Positions 5,951 to 11,655 of a stretch of DNA of 13,705 bases are shown here, piece after piece. A model generated the notes under the pieces. It worked only from the letters and a program-made list of their open reading frames with translations. It did not search any database and had not been told where the DNA came from. Numbering within the stretch: the stretch's first letter is position 1; the number at the start of each line of letters is the position of its first letter. Source of the DNA: Pirellulales bacterium. Lineage in GTDB: Bacteria; Planctomycetota; Planctomycetia; Pirellulales; Thermoguttaceae. Made by a program: the position numbers and the translations under genes. The stretch covers positions 1-13,705 of the forward strand of contig JAUWHT010000143.1 in the NCBI GenBank assembly GCA_030605745.1, in the 5' to 3' direction.

Positions 5951-7506
5951 CATTGGGTGCGCCAGAATCCTGGCATGAAGAGGACTACAATCACGAAGAT
6001 TTCCAGCCGGCCGATCATCATCAGCCAGATGAACAGCACCTTGGTCCACCAGTGGAAGTTGGTGTAGTTTTTCGTAGCGCCGATCACACCCAGGCCCGGG
6101 CCGATGTTGTTCAGCGTTGCCGAGACACAGGCGGCCGCGTCGATCAGCTTGTGTTCGATCAGGTGTCCGTGGTCGGTCCAGGTATCGTCGGGCTCGAAGG
6201 TGATGGTGAACAGCCAGCTTGCTACGAAGATCGCCGCGATCAGCCCGAAGTATACCAGGATGTTCTTGCGAAGCTCCTGCTCCTCGACCGGTTTGCCGGC
6301 CAGGCGGAGCGGCCGGACGACGGTGGGATGGAAGGCTTGCTCGACTTCCAGCCGGAGGATTTTTACGAACAGGATATGGCGGATCACCTTCAGCCCGCCG
6401 CCTGTGCTGCCCGCACAGGCGCCCACAAACATCAGCAGCAGTAACACCCCTCGGGCAAAGCTGTTCCATAGGTCGAAGTTGTCGGTGCAGAACCCGGTGG
6501 TGGTCATGATCGAGACGACCTGAAAGAGTCCGTAGCGGAAGGCGTTCCTGTGGTGATCGAAGTCGCCGTAGTACAGGCCGAAGCCGGCTACCATAATGGT
6601 CACCACCAAGATCACGCTGAGGTAGGTCCGCCACTCGATGTCGGCCAGCAGCCGCCCGGGCCGAAAGATCAACACGCAGTACATCAGCATGAAGTTGGTG
6701 CCGGCCAGTAGCATGAACAGCACGATGGTCATTTCGATCAGGGGTCCGTTCAGTCCGGGCACGGTGGCGAAATGGCCGATGCTGGCGTTGTAGGTGCTGA
6801 ACCCGCCGGTGGCCATGGTCCCGAAGGCGTGGCAGAAGGCGTCGAACGCGGAAAGCCCTTCGGCAAGCAACAGCATGGTCAACAGGCCGTTCAGCCCGGC
6901 GTAGATCAGGAACAGCACCCAGGCGGTGTGCTGGGTTCGGGCCTGTGGGGTGGAGTGGCTTGGACCGGGCATCTCCGCCCGCATCAGGGCCTTGCCCGCC
7001 GAGCCCTGGCCCAGGATCACCACAAACAACACGATGATTCCCAGGCCGCCCAGAAAATGGGTGCTGCTGCGCCAGAAGAGGATACATCTGGGGACCAGTT
7101 TGGGGTCTTGAAGTTTGGTCAGCACCGTGGCCCCGGTGGTGCTGAAGCCCGACTGGGCCTCGAACATGGCGTCAACTACGGTCATCTGCTTTTCAGGCGT
7201 GCAGCAGGTGCCGCTGAGTATGTAGGGCAACGCGCCCAGCAGGGTGGCCATCACCCAGCTCAGTCCGACCACTGCCATGGCCTCTTTGCGGAACAGTTGC
7301 CCCTGGCTGTTGCGTCCCAGCAGTCGCAGTGCGGCGGCCACGGCGAAGCAAATGGCCATCGCGCCGAGCAGGCCGAGGAAGCCTGGCCGCTCGTGCTGCC
7401 AATTGCCGCCGCAGACCGGCAACGCCCAGGGCAGGCTGAAGGCCATCGACCCGCCAATCAGCACCGCCACGAGACTTAGGAGTCTGCACAGGAGTGGTTT
7501 ATTCAT
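5950..7506 (-). CDS. trkH: TrkH-type potassium transporter, membrane subunit
   Basis: This 518-aa polytopic membrane protein of the TrkH/KtrB superfamily is the K+-translocating subunit gated by the cytoplasmic TrkA ring. The four pore-loop repeats are visible with selectivity-filter glycines: SGFSTTGATVL (119-129), TMATGGFSTYN (230-240), SIMTTTGFCTDN (332-343) and AGSTGGGLKVI (365-375). Each repeat is flanked by hydrophobic helices, giving about ten or more membrane segments. I chose the ATG at 7506 (MNKPLLCRLLSLV) over one nine codons upstream at 7533, because the shorter form leads straight into the first helix. The Shine-Dalgarno is weak. The gene is downstream of trkA on the same strand, 157 bases after its stop, with a 32-bp inverted repeat between. 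Cotranscription is likely but not shown. Length is slightly above E. coli TrkH (483 aa). Confidence 0.93.
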   Translation of the reverse strand: MNKPLLCRLLSLVAVLIGGSMAFSLPWALPVCGGNWQHERPGFLGLLGAMAICFAVAAALRLLGRNSQGQLFRKEAMAVVGLSWVMATLLGALPYILSGTCCTPEKQMTVVDAMFEAQSGFSTTGATVLTKLQDPKLVPRCILFWRSSTHFLGGLGIIVLFVVILGQGSAGKALMRAEMPGPSHSTPQARTQHTAWVLFLIYAGLNGLLTMLLLAEGLSAFDAFCHAFGTMATGGFSTYNASIGHFATVPGLNGPLIEMTIVLFMLLAGTNFMLMYCVLIFRPGRLLADIEWRTYLSVILVVTIMVAGFGLYYGDFDHHRNAFRYGLFQVVSIMTTTGFCTDNFDLWNSFARGVLLLLMFVGACAGSTGGGLKVIRHILFVKILRLEVEQAFHPTVVRPLRLAGKPVEEQELRKNILVYFGLIAAIFVASWLFTITFEPDDTWTDHGHLIEHKLIDAAACVSATLNNIGPGLGVIGATKNYTNFHWWTKVLFIWLMMIGRLEIFVIVVLFMPGFWRTQ

Positions 7507-7540
7507 TATTTGCTGCTTAGGCAACCGCCGCATTCATCGC

Positions 7541-7646
7541 GAATATCGAATATCGAACAAGGAATGTCGAAGGATGAAATCAGGCAGAAGGCAAAACAGC
7601 AATGGCACTTCGTACTTCGATATTCCTTGTTCGATATTCGATATTC
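7541..7646. repeat. 32-bp inverted repeat between trkA and trkH, with 7-base internal periodicity
   Basis: The arm at 7541-7572 (begins GAATATCGAATATCGAACAA) is the reverse complement of 7615-7646 with a single mismatch (base 7566). The loop is 42 nt. Within the arm, GAA recurs every 7 bases (GAATATC, GAATATC, GAACAAG, GAATGTC, GAAG...). Pairing can extend inward imperfectly for about 8 more bases. As RNA it would be a very stable hairpin lying 18 nt after the trkA stop and 35 nt before the trkH start. It is AT-rich and has no U-tract after it, so it is not a classic terminator. Confidence 0.92.
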
Positions 7647-7663
7647 ATTCACCGGTCGCGGCT

Positions 7664-9013
7664 TTATGGTCTATTGGCGCTGAACATCTTCACCGTCTGC
7701 TCGAATGCTGAGGTGCCGACCAGGGCCACCACGGTGTCGCCGGGAGAGAAGCAATCGTCGGCACCTGGCACCATCACGTAGTTCTCGCGGATCACCGCCC
7801 CGATCAGACACTGCGGCGGGAGGTCCAAAGCGGCCAATACGTGCTCGGTGGCCGGGGCACCTTCTACCACCTCGATCTCCAAGATTTCGATTCCGTTGTC
7901 GGTACCCAGCTTAGTCCGGGAAATCACGGCACCCGTGTTCAGAAACCCCATGATCTGCCTGGCGATCACCTTGCGCGGGCTGACGGCGTGATCTATGCCC
8001 AGCTTGCCGACCACGTTGGCGTAGTCTGGCCGGGTGACGATGCACATGATGGTCTTGGCGCCCAGTTCACGGGCCTCGACACAGGCCATGATGCTGTCTT
8101 CGTCGTCGCCGGTGCAGGCCACAAACACGTCGGCGCTGCCCACCCGCTCCTCTTCCAGGCTCGCTCGGCGCTGGGCGTCGCCGTTTACCACCGTGGCCTG
8201 CTTCAGATGGGCCGCGAGGAACTCGCAACGCTCGCGGTCCTTTTCCATCAACAGCACGCCGAAGCGGCGACCTTCCAGCACACGAGCCAGGTGATAACCG
8301 GTCTCGCCGCCGCCGGCGATCACCACGGCCAGCTTCGGCGGCGGCTCCGTCTGGAACGACTGTCTGACCTGATCGATGTCTTCTCGGGTGCCGATCAGCG
8401 TTATCCGGTCGCCGACGGCCACGCGGTCCTCGGCGGTGGCGATCCGCGTCTTGCCGTTGCGAAAGATCGAGCCAAGACGCACGCCGGCCGGCAGCTTGAC
8501 GTCCTTCAGCGGAACACCCACCGCGGAAGTCTTTTCGGTGACCGCCAACTCCTGCATTTCCAACTCGCCGCGGGCGAAGTTCTCCACCGCGATCGCTCCC
8601 GGATGGCGGATTTCCCGGGCAAGCTCCATCGCCGAAAGATGCTCCATGCTCAACAGCCGGTCGATCCGGAAGTGACGCTGGTAGTCGAACGTGCTCAGGT
8701 CGCGGAACACTGGGGCGTAGACCCGGGCAACCGTCCGCCGGGCGCCCATCTCCTTGGCCATGCTGGCGGCGATCATGTTCACTTCGTCGTTGCCGGTTAC
8801 CGCCAGGCACAGGTCGGCGCCGAGCACCTCAGCCTGGAACAACACGCTCGACTGGGCGGCCGACCCGGTCACTGCGCGGACGTCCAACTCGTCGTTCACC
8901 CGGCGGGTGCACGCCGGATCCTGGTCTACCACCGTCACGCTGTGGCCGTCCCGGCACAAACGATTGGCGATAGACGTACCCACCGTACCAGCACCCAATA
9001 CCACGATTCTCAT
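7664..9013 (-). CDS. trkA: TrkA, NAD-binding regulatory subunit of potassium uptake
   Basis: This 449-aa protein (E. coli TrkA is 458) is built as two RCK units in tandem. The first Rossmann domain starts VVLGAGTVGTSIA (GxGxxG at residues 7-12), with acidic residues at the end of strand two (VVDQDP), and is followed by a TrkA_C domain (about 150-215; VGVPLKDVKLPAGVRLGSIFRNG). The second Rossmann domain starts AVVIAGGGETGYHLA (about 230-245) and a second TrkA_C domain covers about 365-440 (LPPQCLIGAVIRENYVMVPGADD). The protein forms a cytoplasmic ring that binds nucleotides and gates TrkH. It lies 10 bases after the small membrane-protein gene and upstream of trkH, all on the minus strand. The long open frame on the opposite strand (7841-9016) is a GC-codon shadow of this gene. 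Confidence 0.95.
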   Translation of the reverse strand: MRIVVLGAGTVGTSIANRLCRDGHSVTVVDQDPACTRRVNDELDVRAVTGSAAQSSVLFQAEVLGADLCLAVTGNDEVNMIAASMAKEMGARRTVARVYAPVFRDLSTFDYQRHFRIDRLLSMEHLSAMELAREIRHPGAIAVENFARGELEMQELAVTEKTSAVGVPLKDVKLPAGVRLGSIFRNGKTRIATAEDRVAVGDRITLIGTREDIDQVRQSFQTEPPPKLAVVIAGGGETGYHLARVLEGRRFGVLLMEKDRERCEFLAAHLKQATVVNGDAQRRASLEEERVGSADVFVACTGDDEDSIMACVEARELGAKTIMCIVTRPDYANVVGKLGIDHAVSPRKVIARQIMGFLNTGAVISRTKLGTDNGIEILEIEVVEGAPATEHVLAALDLPPQCLIGAVIRENYVMVPGADDCFSPGDTVVALVGTSAFEQTVKMFSANRP

Positions 9014-9023
9014 TGACGCAACC

Positions 9024-9230
9024 TCACAACCACCAGGAAATAAGCAGCATCAACACGAAAATCACGGCCATGAAACCGATGATCCAGAGCCCGACCCGCA
9101 CCGCGTGGGTAAGGATCGGAACCACCTGTTCGTGTCGGGTAGCCGCATATACCAGGCTCACCACGATGATCAACGGCAACGCGTACCACAAGTGGTTGTC
9201 GATCCCGGCGGCAAATAGGGCACTGTACAT
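9024..9230 (-). CDS. Small two-helix membrane protein, 68 aa
   Basis: Residues 14-30 (LWYALPLIIVVSLVYAA) and about 48-66 (LWIIGFMAVIFVLMLLISW) are strong membrane segments, joined by a short polar loop TRHEQVVPILTHAVR. The start at 9230 is supported by GAGG (minus strand, 9242-9239), 8 bases upstream. The frame is open far upstream through the DUF6677-like gene, but that part is an out-of-frame shadow, so the short protein is preferred. It ends 10 bases before trkA and follows the DUF6677-like gene by 62 bases, which contain an inverted repeat. I recognise no named family. The position just before trkA suggests an accessory role in the transporter or simply shared transcription; this is inference. 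Confidence 0.75.
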   Translation of the reverse strand: MYSALFAAGIDNHLWYALPLIIVVSLVYAATRHEQVVPILTHAVRVGLWIIGFMAVIFVLMLLISWWL

Positions 9231-9242
9231 AGTTACAACCTC

Positions 9243-9298
9243 GTTTAGCCTCGGCGTCCACGCCGGGAAAACACGCCGCGTGGACGCGGCGGCTAAAC
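9243..9298. repeat. 21-bp inverted repeat of the GTTTAGCC family
   Basis: GTTTAGCC...GCGTCCACGC at 9243-9263 is the reverse complement of 9278-9298 at 19 of 21 positions, with a 14-nt loop. Each arm holds a smaller palindrome (GGCGTGGACGCC type). The right arm contains the TAG stop of the DUF6677-like gene (9295-9293). On the plus strand six T's follow the stem, which looks like an intrinsic terminator, but no plus-strand gene reads into it. The ends (GTTTAGCC/GGCTAAAC) match the repeat at 11500-11583. Confidence 0.8.
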
Positions 9299-9853
9299 TT
9301 TTTTCCTTTCGCCAAACACCGGGCCGCCCCACGCGTCGTAAATCGCCAGGATGTTCAACAACCCGGCGATCATGGTGTAGACCGTCCCCAAATCGAAATA
9401 GTAGTGCAGGCGTTCGTGGAGCGTGTTGGCGGTTGGCTGATCGAAGTTCGGATCGATGGGTTTGCCATAGCTGTCGAGCTGCGGCGGACCGGCCGACTGG
9501 GCCCGGGGCGGGGCCATGAAGCCGCCGAGCCAGACCTTCTTCAGGCCCTCCATCCGACCGGCCTGGACCAACGCCGGCACGGCGGGTAGTCCAATGCCCA
9601 CCTGGCACAGGTAAGGCAGCCGCTTCTCCTGGCCCCATGAGAAGTATACCACCCGGCCCCACCCAAGCTCCTTGCTGCCCCCCAGGTACAGTCCATACAC
9701 GAACGTCCCCATAATGCAGACAAAGAACAAGCCGGCCTTGACAATCCGCCCCTGGTACAAATGGCCCAGCCCAGGAACCAACCACGCCAGAAACGCGGCC
9801 AAAGCCGGGTCTTTCAGATCGACTGATTGTTCGGAGTCTGGCTGTTCGGACAT
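9293..9853 (-). CDS. TM2/DUF6677-like membrane protein, 186 aa
   Basis: After a short acidic N-terminus, residues 15-60 hold a TM2-like module: LAAFLAWLVPGLGHLYQGR, then a hydrophobic helix (AGLFFVCIMGTFVYGLYLGG). A soluble middle with a Pro-rich stretch (MAPPRAQSAGPPQLDSYGKP) and a final hydrophobic segment (VYTMIAGLLNILAIYDAW) precede a basic end, GERKKV. The pattern resembles the planctomycete DUF6677 family, whose function is unknown to me. The ATG at 9853 has AGGTGA 5 bases upstream; a GTG three codons earlier (9862) is possible. The stop TAG is supplied by the arm of the inverted repeat that follows. The gene is first in a run of four minus-strand genes ending in trkH, and starts 62 bases after the UroD-family stop. 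Confidence 0.8.
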   Translation of the reverse strand: MSEQPDSEQSVDLKDPALAAFLAWLVPGLGHLYQGRIVKAGLFFVCIMGTFVYGLYLGGSKELGWGRVVYFSWGQEKRLPYLCQVGIGLPAVPALVQAGRMEGLKKVWLGGFMAPPRAQSAGPPQLDSYGKPIDPNFDQPTANTLHERLHYYFDLGTVYTMIAGLLNILAIYDAWGGPVFGERKKV

Positions 9854-9886
9854 AGCTATCACCTATCAACCCTTTCTATTCTAGCT

Positions 9887-9916
9887 CCCAATCCCCAATC
9901 CCCAATCCCTAACCCC
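9887..9916 (-). repeat. 7-base tandem repeat (GATTGGG) with five G-runs: G-quadruplex candidate
   Basis: On the plus strand C-runs of 3 to 4 begin every 7 bases (9887-9889, 9893-9896, 9900-9903, 9907-9909, 9913-9916), separated by AAT or TAA. On the minus strand this reads GGGG-TTA-GGG-ATT-GGGG-ATT-GGGG-ATT-GGG: five G-runs with 3-base loops, a textbook quadruplex pattern in both DNA and the sense RNA. It starts at the last base of the UroD-family TAG (9918-9916) and ends 33 bases before the DUF6677-like start. The unit CCCCAAT matches the CCCCART type of short tandem repeats described in cyanobacteria. Confidence 0.9.
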
Positions 9917-10938
9917 TACACATGCACCGGCAGGGGCAGCATCCACTGTTCGAACACCGCGACGACGTTCTGCAGCGGGACGTTCGGCTCCCACCGGTAC
10001 TGGGCAATTACGCCGCCGGTGCCGAAATCCAGGGCCTTGCGGACCCGGCAGACCGCCTCGGCAATCTGGTCGCGGGTACCGCCGGGCAAGATGTGTTGCC
10101 GATCGATCCCACCCCAGAAGGTGACCCGGCCCCGGAACCGCTTGGCCAGCCGCTCGACGTCCGTCACCGACAGTTGCAAATTGATCGCATCGACGCCGGT
10201 CCGAACCAGGTCGCCGAATATATCGGAGATGTTCCCGGTCGAGTGGAAGAAGGCGAACTTGTCTTTGGCATGAAGGATGTCGCAATAGTCGCGATAGAGG
10301 GGCTTGAACAGATTGCGCCAGATTTCCGGGTCGATCAGCAGCAAGTCTTGTGAGGCCAGTTGGTCCATGAACTCGACGCCGTCGACCTCCGTTTCCGCCC
10401 ACATTTCCATCTCCTGGCAGAAGAAATCGTGCAACATCGCCAGCAGGCTGCGGATCTCCGCGGTTCCGGCGGCCAGATCGGCGCAGGCGGCTTCGGTACC
10501 CCGGAGCAATTGCAGGCGCTGGAAAGGTCGGGTTTCGGTCCAGGCCAGCACGAAGCGGCTGGTGGTCTGGCAACTTCGATTCACCCGGCCAAGTTTGGCC
10601 CCGGTAAGCAGCTCGAATGGGGGCCGGTATTCTGCGATCTTGGACTGATCTGCCAGGGGCGGCCGTCTGAGTTGGCCGATCGCACCCCGCTGGGGCACGT
10701 GCCAGGTGCAGCCCCAGGCATCGGTGTACAGGCCCACCCGATGGGGTTTCCCCTCGCACCGCTCACCTGCTGGATACTTGAACTCCGCCGCCACGATGTC
10801 CTTCGGATAGCGGATATTGATCTCGGCCAGTTCGTCGGCGCGGGAGATTTCCACCTCGGGCGAGCACCACAAATCCCGTGGCACCCGATCGACCGGTTCG
10901 TGGTTGAGTGTCCTAATGACCAGATCTCGGGACGTCAT
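9916..10938 (-). CDS. Uroporphyrinogen-decarboxylase-family (MtaA/CmuA-like) protein
   Basis: This 340-aa protein has the UroD-superfamily barrel pattern. The N-terminus MTSRDLVIRTLNHEPVDRVPRDLW is typical, followed by EVDGVEFMDQLASQDLLLIDPEIWRNLFKPLYRDYCD, then FAFFHSTGNISDIFGDLVRTGVDAINLQ and VTFWGGIDRQHILPGGT near the end. The true HemE arginine signature is missing, so it is not heme-pathway UroD; relatives act as methyltransferases on corrinoid or thiol carriers. The zinc-site motif of those enzymes is usually HxC, but here it reads HST, so zinc binding and activity are doubtful. I chose the ATG at 10938 (GAGGG 7 bases upstream); the frame stays open to 11010 without homology. The gene has its own candidate promoter and is followed by the quadruplex repeat. 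Planctomycetes often carry many such paralogues. Confidence 0.85.
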   Translation of the reverse strand: MTSRDLVIRTLNHEPVDRVPRDLWCSPEVEISRADELAEINIRYPKDIVAAEFKYPAGERCEGKPHRVGLYTDAWGCTWHVPQRGAIGQLRRPPLADQSKIAEYRPPFELLTGAKLGRVNRSCQTTSRFVLAWTETRPFQRLQLLRGTEAACADLAAGTAEIRSLLAMLHDFFCQEMEMWAETEVDGVEFMDQLASQDLLLIDPEIWRNLFKPLYRDYCDILHAKDKFAFFHSTGNISDIFGDLVRTGVDAINLQLSVTDVERLAKRFRGRVTFWGGIDRQHILPGGTRDQIAEAVCRVRKALDFGTGGVIAQYRWEPNVPLQNVVAVFEQWMLPLPVHV

Positions 10939-10981
10939 CGTGAGGCCCTCGTGTTGGTTGGTATCGGCTGGTGAACACCAC

Positions 10982-11010
10982 AATATCCGTCTTAGGATAA
11001 CCGCAGTCAA
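10982..11010 (-). promoter_or_regulatory. Candidate promoter for the UroD-family gene
   Basis: On the minus strand TTGACT (11010-11005, 5 of 6 matches to TTGACA) and GATATT (10987-10982, 4 of 6 to TATAAT) are separated by 17 bases. The leader to the ATG at 10938 would be about 38 nt. The -10 match is modest. Confidence 0.4.
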
Positions 11011-11083
11011 GACGCCTCCGCCAGGTCTGTTGACGGGATGCCGGCGCTTAGCTAACCTGTTTCAGAATCAGTTAACCGCCCGC

Positions 11084-11119
11084 GCAACGCGTCGCGGGAA
11101 TGTACCCGCGGGGCGTTGC
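11084..11119. repeat. GC-rich hairpin upstream of the transporter remnant
   Basis: GCAACGCGTCGCGGG (11084-11098) and CCCGCGGGGCGTTGC (11105-11119) pair at 13 of 15 positions across a 6-nt loop. No T-tract follows on either side, so it is not a clear terminator. It lies between the UroD-family promoter and the transporter remnant. The rest of 10939-11185 shows no gene. Confidence 0.65.
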
Positions 11120-11185
11120 CCCCCGGCTATTGTCGAGAGTCACGCGAAAACTCCATTTAGCTGAAATGCTGCTGTTTTTGGAGAC

Positions 11186-11464
11186 GTGATGAGTTCCTGC
11201 GACGTCTTCATGGTCGCCTGTTCGGCCCTGTTCACCGAGAACGTCTACCACAAGCTCATTGCCCGCCATGCCGGCGACCGGCACTATATGTTTGTCGGCC
11301 GCCTGGTGTCGGTGCTGGTGGTGGCCGCGGGTATTATCTTCGCTTTCAGCCTGGAAAGCGTGGTTACGGGTCTGGAGATCTTCTTGAAGGTCTCGGCGAT
11401 GATGGGCCTGGCATTCTGGATCGGCCTGTTCTGGTGTCGGGCCACACCGGCCGCAGCTTGGGCG
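11186..11464 (+). pseudogene. Remnant of a sodium:solute symporter (SSS family)
   Basis: The 93 codons from 11186 match a middle-to-late part of SSS-family Na+/solute symporters: MSSCDVFMVACSALFTENVYHKL corresponds to the conserved MSSxDsxmvaxSalfTxNiY segment. It is followed by GRLVSVLVVAAGIIFAFSLESVV and EIFLKVSAMMGLAFWIGLFWCRATPAAAWA, two hydrophobic helices. Complete members have about 450-650 residues, so the first several helices and the end are missing. Homology stops at about 11464, 35 bases before a large inverted repeat, and the frame then runs through unrelated sequence to 11533. A TGA at 11162-11164 closes the frame upstream and no coding remnant is evident before it. No Shine-Dalgarno of note is present. 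This looks like a deletion remnant. It shares its direction with the esterase gene that follows and may once have been its partner transporter. Confidence 0.75.
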
Positions 11465-11499
11465 CGTAGTACTACAACGCTAGGTTCAACTGATCTACC

Positions 11500-11583
11500 G
11501 TTTAGCCGCCGGGCTTGCCCGACGCGTTGGTAGGTGTCAATACGCTCGAACGCAAACGCGCCGGGCAAGCCCGGCGGCTAAAC
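11500..11583. repeat. 29-bp inverted repeat of the GTTTAGCC / GGGCAAGCCC family
   Basis: The arm at 11500-11528 (GTTTAGCCGCCGGGCTTGCC...) is the reverse complement of 11555-11583 with one mismatch, around a 26-nt loop. Each arm contains the short palindrome CGGGC-TT-GCCCG, so either two small hairpins or one long one can form. The right arm closely matches the direct repeats at 11-70. It lies between the transporter remnant and the esterase gene. No coding sequence is seen in 11465-11655. Confidence 0.92.
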
Positions 11584-11655
11584 AACTTGCCAAGGCCGGT
11601 ATGGGGGACTAGGCTATAGATTGACGTTCCATGGTTTCTTTCCCAGGAGGTTGTC

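Noticed and set aside
7841..9016. 391-codon open frame on the plus strand opposite trkA
   Set aside because: It is antisense to a clear trkA; its protein is rich in His, Gly, Arg and Ala with no recognisable motif, as expected from reading GC-rich codons in the wrong frame.
9243..9304. Rho-independent terminator on the plus strand (stem followed by six T's)
   Set aside because: No plus-strand gene reads toward it; the T's are the reverse complement of Lys codons of the DUF6677-like gene, and the stem belongs to the dispersed repeat family.
9231..9869. Upstream extension of the small membrane protein into a 281-aa protein
   Set aside because: The first 213 residues are an out-of-frame reading of the DUF6677-like gene; a good ribosome binding site and the membrane segments support the short form starting at 9230.
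11587..11620. Promoter for the esterase gene from TTGCCA and TATAGA
   Set aside because: The two boxes are 22 bases apart, too far for a normal sigma70 promoter, and no better pair was found.
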